Shown one piece after another: positions 60,289 through 64,000 of a stretch of DNA of 64,000 nucleotides. A model generated the notes under the pieces. That model saw only the letters and a program-made list of their open reading frames with translations, ran no database searches and had not been told where the DNA came from. Positions within the stretch are counted from its first letter, which is position 1. Every line of letters starts with the position of its first letter. Origin of the DNA: JADCGM01 sp943368345 (GTDB lineage Bacteria > Pseudomonadota > Alphaproteobacteria > Sphingomonadales > Sphingomonadaceae); contig CALRKY020000016.1 of the NCBI GenBank assembly GCA_943368345.1, positions 1 to 64,000 of the forward strand. The letters are read 5' to 3'. The position numbers and the translations under genes are program-made.

Positions 60289-61314
60289 TCGGGCGCGTCG
60301 GAGTTCGGCTCGCAACGCTGCGCCGTCCCACGGCGCGGAGCCGGCTTCGGCGGCACGGATCAAATCGATGATGCGGCGGTTGATCGGGGCATCCCGGCCC
60401 AGTTTTTGCGCAAGGGCCACGACCTCCCCGTTCAGATAGTCGATCTCGGTCTTGCGCCCCTTCGCCAGATCATCGGCCATTGACGACCGGGCATGGCGGT
60501 CAATGCGCGGTGCCTTGGAGCGCGCGGCAAGCTTTCGGTACAGCGCATCGGGCAGGGAGATCATATAGGGGAAAACCGTAGTCGGAACGTGCAGCACCTG
60601 CGCCGGTTTGATCCCCGCCCGCCGCAACAGCCGCAGCGCTTCAATCTGGCTCATTGCCAGCGCCCGCCGGAAATCCCGGTCGGCGAACTGCGCCGCCAGC
60701 GGCTTACCGGACAGCACGTTAATGGCGTTATTCAGATTGATGATCAGCTTGCCCCACATCACGCCGGGCATGTCATTTGACAGGGTCAGCGGCAGACCGG
60801 CGGCGGCAAACACCGCGGCGAAGGGCGCGATGGCATCACCTGCCTCCGCATAGAGACCACCGCCGGTGCCACGGTGGTAATGGCCGGGTCCGGGTTGGGC
60901 GACATTGAACGGCACCATTCCGGCAATGACCCGGAATTGCGGCAGGGCGGATCTCAGCCGGTCTGCATTTGACACGCCATTCTGGAGGCTGAGCACAACC
61001 GCGCCGGGCTTGGCATAGGTCGCGATCTCAACCGCCGCCTCTTCCGTTGCGGGGCTTTTGACGGTGAGCAGGATCAGGTCTGCCGACTGGATGGCCCCGG
61101 CATGATCGGCCAGCGTCAGGTCTTCGGCCTGGATGGTGACATCGACCCCGTCGACGTTGGTGATCCGAAGATCATTGGCGCGCAGCTCCTCCATCACCCG
61201 CTGGCGACCGACCAACGTGACGTCGGCCCCCGCCGATCGGAGCAACCCCCCGACATAGACACCAATCAATCCGGCACCCAGCACGGCAATTTTGGGGCTA
61301 GCAGTCTCGTCCAT
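60280..61314 (-). CDS. Ketopantoate reductase family protein (PanE/ApbA-like)
   Basis: 344-residue NADP-dependent 2-dehydropantoate 2-reductase family member. N-terminal Rossmann motif VLGAGLIGVYVGGLL (residues about 10-24), VTLVGRQR, LLTVKSPATEEA, and the ApbA_C region with LWGKLIINLNN-like stretch (MWGKLIINLNNAI) holding the catalytic Lys. True PanE acts in pantothenate synthesis; several paralogues have other 2-keto acid substrates, so panE is not assigned firmly. Confidence 0.88.
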   Translation of the reverse strand: MDETASPKIAVLGAGLIGVYVGGLLRSAGADVTLVGRQRVMEELRANDLRITNVDGVDVTIQAEDLTLADHAGAIQSADLILLTVKSPATEEAAVEIATYAKPGAVVLSLQNGVSNADRLRSALPQFRVIAGMVPFNVAQPGPGHYHRGTGGGLYAEAGDAIAPFAAVFAAAGLPLTLSNDMPGVMWGKLIINLNNAINVLSGKPLAAQFADRDFRRALAMSQIEALRLLRRAGIKPAQVLHVPTTVFPYMISLPDALYRKLAARSKAPRIDRHARSSMADDLAKGRKTEIDYLNGEVVALAQKLGRDAPINRRIIDLIRAAEAGSAPWDGAALRAELRRARST

Positions 61315-61373
61315 TGTGACTCCCGCGCTTGGCGCTATCCTTGGACGCCTATGTCGCACTTGAGGAGTTGAGG

Positions 61374-62351
61374 ATGAAAGCTGTTGTTTCCGATGTGGCC
61401 GGATTGCCGGAGTCACTGGTCGTCCGCGACATGCCGATGCCGGAACCCGGCAAGGGCGAAGTGCGGGTTAAAATCCACGCGGTCGGTGTCAATTTTCCCG
61501 ATGTGCTGATCATCCAGGACAAATATCAATCCAAACCACCCCGGCCATTCTCTCCCGGCGGTGAAGCCGCCGGTGTCATCGATGCGCTGGGGGAGGGTGT
61601 CACCTCGGTCAAAATTGGTGACCGCGTCATCGCGATGACGGGGCATGGATCGATGGCGGAATATGTCGTTGCCGGTGAAAACCGGGTCGTCCCGATGAGC
61701 GACGCGATGCCCTTTGATGTCGGTGCCGGGTTCACGATGACCTACGGCACCTCGCACCACGCGCTGAAACAGCGGGCGCAATTGCAGCCGGGCGAGACCG
61801 TGCTGGTGCTCGGGGCAGCGGGCGGCGTTGGCCTGACCGCAGTTGAACTGGCCAAGGCAATGGGTGCCAAGGTTATCGCGGCGGCTTCAACCGACGAAAA
61901 GCTGGCGCTGTGCCGCGAATATGGTGCCGATGAAACGATCAACTATTCTACCGAGGATCTGAAGGATGCCGTGAAGCGCCTGACCGGCGGCAAGGGCGTC
62001 GATGTCGTCTATGACCCGGTTGGCGACAAATTTGCCGAACCGGCGTTCCGGTCGATTGGCTGGAATGGCCGCTATCTGGTCATCGGCTTCGCGGCTGGCG
62101 AAATCCCCAAGCTCCCGCTGAATCTGCCGCTGATCAAGGGGGCGTCAATCGTCGGGGTGTTCTGGGGCGCGTTCACGATGATGGAGCCCAAGGTCCATCA
62201 AGCCAATATGCGGGAACTGCTCGACTGGTATGCTTCGGGCAAGCTCAAGCCGCACGTCAGCGAGCATTTCAGCCTGGACGACGGCCCCAAGGCGATCCGC
62301 TGGATGATGGACCGCAAGGCCAAGGGCAAGGTGGTGTTGCAGGTTGTGTGA
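61374..62351 (+). CDS. NADPH:quinone oxidoreductase / zinc-free medium-chain dehydrogenase
   Basis: 325-residue MDR-superfamily protein. GroES-like N-terminal half, then Rossmann fold with VLGAAGGVGLTAVELAKAMG near residue 143 and the CREYGADETINY segment. It lacks the zinc-binding cysteines, as in quinone oxidoreductases (Qor). GAGGAG and GAGG precede the ATG at 61374. Likely reduces quinones or enoyl substrates. Stands alone, divergent from the panE-like gene. Confidence 0.9.
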   Translation: MKAVVSDVAGLPESLVVRDMPMPEPGKGEVRVKIHAVGVNFPDVLIIQDKYQSKPPRPFSPGGEAAGVIDALGEGVTSVKIGDRVIAMTGHGSMAEYVVAGENRVVPMSDAMPFDVGAGFTMTYGTSHHALKQRAQLQPGETVLVLGAAGGVGLTAVELAKAMGAKVIAAASTDEKLALCREYGADETINYSTEDLKDAVKRLTGGKGVDVVYDPVGDKFAEPAFRSIGWNGRYLVIGFAAGEIPKLPLNLPLIKGASIVGVFWGAFTMMEPKVHQANMRELLDWYASGKLKPHVSEHFSLDDGPKAIRWMMDRKAKGKVVLQVV

Positions 62352-62398
62352 TCGATATTTAGGTCTTAAGCAGGTTAGCAGGACCTGAAAGCGTAGCC

Positions 62399-62668
62399 AT
62401 GACCTATCATGAGATATCGTTCGCGGCCAAAATGGTGAAAGGCGGCAAGGTGGTCATACCCGCCGAACTGCGCCGTCGCCACGGCTTTGCTGATGGCGCG
62501 ACGGTGGTGTTTGAGGAGGGGGACGACGGCATCCTGCGCCTTCGTAGCTACGAGGATGTCGTGCGCGATGTACAGTCATGGGCACAATCACTCGAGGGCG
62601 GTAGCTTGGTCGATGAGTTGATCGCGGAGCGACGCGCCGAAGCGGCAGCGGAGGAAGCCCGACTCTGA
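62399..62668 (+). CDS. AbrB-type antitoxin
   Basis: 89-residue antitoxin with an N-terminal AbrB fold (AKMVKGGKVVIPAELRRRHGFADGATVVFEE) and an acidic helical C-terminus for toxin binding. The toxin gene starts one base after its stop. A short AGGTC/GACCT inverted repeat in the 47-bp upstream region may be the operator. Confidence 0.9.
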   Translation: MTYHEISFAAKMVKGGKVVIPAELRRRHGFADGATVVFEEGDDGILRLRSYEDVVRDVQSWAQSLEGGSLVDELIAERRAEAAAEEARL

Positions 62669-62669
62669 C

Positions 62670-63047
62670 ATGGTTGTGCTCGACACATCCGCCGTGCTCG
62701 CGTTCCTCCGTAACGAACCAGGTGGGGATGCCATCGGGGCACTATTGCCAATTGCCCGGATGAGTGCGGTCAACCTCAGCGAAGCCGTTTCCAAACTGGT
62801 TGATCGTGGCGCACAACCAGATATCGCGGTTCGACGCATTCGGTCGCTGCGGATCGAGATGATCCCTTTTGCAATTGATCATGCTGAAATCGCGGGAGAG
62901 TTGCGCCAAGCAACCAGGCATCTTGGCTTATCACTGGGAGATCGCGCCTGCCTGGCCCTCGAGCTGCATAGCAAGGAGCCAGTCTATACTGCCGACCGTG
63001 ACTGGGCGAAACTTGATATCGGCGTCGAGGTTCGCGTGATCCGTTAG
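62670..63047 (+). CDS. PIN-domain ribonuclease toxin (VapC-like)
   Basis: 125-residue PIN domain: VVLDTSAVLAFL (Asp5), NLSEAVSKL (Glu), GLSLGDRACLAL (Asp) and VYTADRDW. This is the complete metal-binding set. The SLGDRACLALE motif marks the subgroup often found with AbrB antitoxins in alphaproteobacteria. The 3' end overlaps the convergent proline-rich gene by 4 bp. Confidence 0.92.
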   Translation: MVVLDTSAVLAFLRNEPGGDAIGALLPIARMSAVNLSEAVSKLVDRGAQPDIAVRRIRSLRIEMIPFAIDHAEIAGELRQATRHLGLSLGDRACLALELHSKEPVYTADRDWAKLDIGVEVRVIR

Positions 63048-63442
63048 CGCGGTGGGCGCTGCGGTTTGCGGGGGCCGCCGGGTCCGGGACCCGGGCGTTG
63101 CGGACCCGCACCGGGGCGCTGGGGTCGTCCGCCCGCCGGTGGTTTGTACTGGCCGCGTCCAACGACTGTTGGCGCTGGTTGCTGACGCGGTGGCGGGGCA
63201 TCATTTGGCGCAACGGCATAGCCGGCCTTCAGTAGCCGTTGGAACGCGTCCCGGACGCTGGCGGTGATTGCCGCCTGGAGCGGCGCAGGCAGGTCACCAA
63301 AGGCGGTATTCGGGTGGATGGCCCCGATGTCGCGGACCAACGCATTCGGCACACCGCCCGACGCTGCTTTCAACGCCGCAATGGCATCGACGACGGCGGC
63401 ATACACAGCCTCCTGCATCACTTCGGTCGCCGATTTTTTCAT
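63044..63442 (-). CDS. Hypothetical protein with proline/glycine-rich tail
   Basis: 132-residue protein of unknown family. Residues 1-80 are helical (MKKSATEVMQEAVYAAV...). Residues about 83-132 are a low-complexity tail of Pro, Gly, Arg and Gln (GRPQRPGAGPQRPGPGPGG), strongly basic and likely disordered, perhaps nucleic-acid binding. AGGAG precedes the ATG at 63442. The only obvious promoter upstream contains a LexA-type box, hinting at SOS control. An uninterrupted frame extends further upstream but does not look like protein. Confidence 0.7.
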   Translation of the reverse strand: MKKSATEVMQEAVYAAVVDAIAALKAASGGVPNALVRDIGAIHPNTAFGDLPAPLQAAITASVRDAFQRLLKAGYAVAPNDAPPPRQQPAPTVVGRGQYKPPAGGRPQRPGAGPQRPGPGPGGPRKPQRPPR

Positions 63443-63601
63443 CACATTCTCCTGTTGAATCTCACATAGCGCAAAGCGCCCAGCTTGCGCCACCGCTCCG
63501 TCCATCCCGGTCGGGTTGTAAGCACTGCAGGTCGGGTCCGCGTCAGCCCTAAAACCGCCAATAGGCTTAAATTCGCACGGAGAGGGCTGCCAGAGCGCAT
63601 C

Positions 63602-63650
63602 GCCTGTTTTTTGGGTATAGAACATTACAAGAACATTTGTCGCGCTCCAT
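63602..63650 (-). promoter_or_regulatory. LexA-type box within a promoter
   Basis: GAAC-N7-GAAC at 63620-63634 reads GTTC-N7-GTTC leftward, the exact alphaproteobacterial LexA consensus. It lies in the 18-bp spacer of a possible leftward promoter (GCGACA about 63638-63643; TATACC about 63614-63619). A transcript would run to the proline-rich gene through a leader of about 165 nt. The rest of 63443-63680 shows nothing else recognisable. Confidence 0.5.
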
Positions 63651-63680
63651 GGGGCCTTTGCGGCGCTCTGCGGCCATGTC

Positions 63681-64000
63681 CTAGCGCACAAAGCTTGCGC
63701 CATTGATATCGAGCACGGCGCCGGTCATCGAAGCGGGGGCGAAGACGGTGAGGTAGACGATGGCATTGGCGACTTCGTCTGGCGTGGCGACGCGGCCGAG
63801 CGGGATGTCGGCGAGCAGTTTGTCACCGCCCCGGCTCGACAGATAGTCCTCCGCCATGCCGGTCATCACAAAGCCGGGCGTAACGGTGAAGCAGTAAATG
63901 CCCTCTCCGGCGTGGGCGCGGGCAATGGTCTTGGAAATGCCGACCAGTCCGGCCTTGGCAGCCGCGTAGTTCATATGGTCCGGACCATCGCCCCGATAGC
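63681..64000 (-). CDS. SDR-family oxidoreductase, N-terminus beyond window
   Basis: The last about 106 residues of a classical SDR. The catalytic Tyr/Lys pair is visible as MNYAAAKAGLVG shortly after the window edge; further features are TPGFVMTGMAE, PLGRVATPDEVANAIVYL and the C-terminal DINGASFVR. The pattern is that of FabG-like 3-oxoacyl reductases. The Rossmann part lies outside the window. The frame is open to position 64000. Confidence 0.9.
   Translation of the reverse strand, partial: YRGDGPDHMNYAAAKAGLVGISKTIARAHAGEGIYCFTVTPGFVMTGMAEDYLSSRGGDKLLADIPLGRVATPDEVANAIVYLTVFAPASMTGAVLDINGASFVR

Overview
The window looks like a chromosomal segment of an aerobic, high-GC alphaproteobacterium, most likely order Sphingomonadales. 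Pointers are the pst/phoRB layout, a MetH split into two genes, a class II DAHP synthase, KorAB, RNase P and SRP RNAs of bacterial type, a GTTC-N7-GTTC LexA-type site, and two kinds of dispersed palindromic repeat that I associate with this order from memory. The genus cannot be named from the sequence. No prophage, insertion sequence, CRISPR array, tRNA or rRNA was seen. Genes are tightly packed, with many 4-bp start/stop overlaps and many convergent pairs whose 3' ends touch or overlap.

Layout. 1-3.4 kb: end of an SDR gene, a J-domain/TerB protein, a DMT exporter, a peptidoglycan amidase and a Phd/PIN toxin-antitoxin pair. 3.4-6.5 kb: small lipoprotein, RNase P RNA, palindromic repeat, radical SAM protein, NfeD and SPFH membrane proteins. 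6.6-14.3 kb: CitE-like lyase, DAHP synthase, carotenoid oxygenase with a divergent TetR regulator, nitroreductase, AbrB/PIN pair, glutathione reductase, GFA-family protein. 14.5-15.3 kb: a strong sigma-54-type promoter driving a 48-residue exported peptide and a 147-residue membrane-anchored protein. 15.3-19.4 kb: glmS, glmU, gph. 19.3-22.0 kb: a compact four-gene cassette (Tat-exported protein, PqqD-like carrier, HprK-like kinase, nucleotidyltransferase).

22.1-31.5 kb is the phosphate locus: phoR, then pstS-pstC-pstA-pstB-phoU-phoB behind a Pho box. An opposite-strand arsenic operon (arsR, arsN-like acetyltransferase, arsC, aquaglyceroporin) sits between phoR and pstS. 31.6-35.5 kb: histone-deacetylase-like amidohydrolase and korAB. 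35.5-40.8 kb: SRP RNA, dnaX, ybaB, mtgA, rpoH, rluD, JAMM peptidase. 40.8-50.5 kb: catabolic or detoxification genes (epoxide hydrolase, GMC oxidoreductase, MaoC, diiron-like hydrolase, TetR, P450, SDR, MFS, GST). 50.5-52.4 kb: repeat, an AT-rich orphan gene, small lipoprotein and mlaA. 52.4-58.0 kb: a methionine-cycle operon (ArsR-methyltransferase fusion, metF, metH in two parts) with an operator lying over its promoter. 58.1-64.0 kb: SGNH esterase and beta-helix pair, ketopantoate-reductase-like protein, quinone oxidoreductase, AbrB/PIN pair, a proline-rich protein under a LexA-like box, and the end of another SDR gene.

The best candidate for an undescribed system is the HprK/PqqD/nucleotidyltransferase cassette. 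It carries tailoring-type enzymes known from lasso peptide clusters but no cyclase or protease, and it is coupled to a secreted protein that could be the substrate. The PqqD-like gene also lacks a normal start codon and begins beside a perfect hairpin that holds the upstream stop codon. Second in interest are the sigma-54 small-peptide locus and the arsenic operon nested in the Pho locus.
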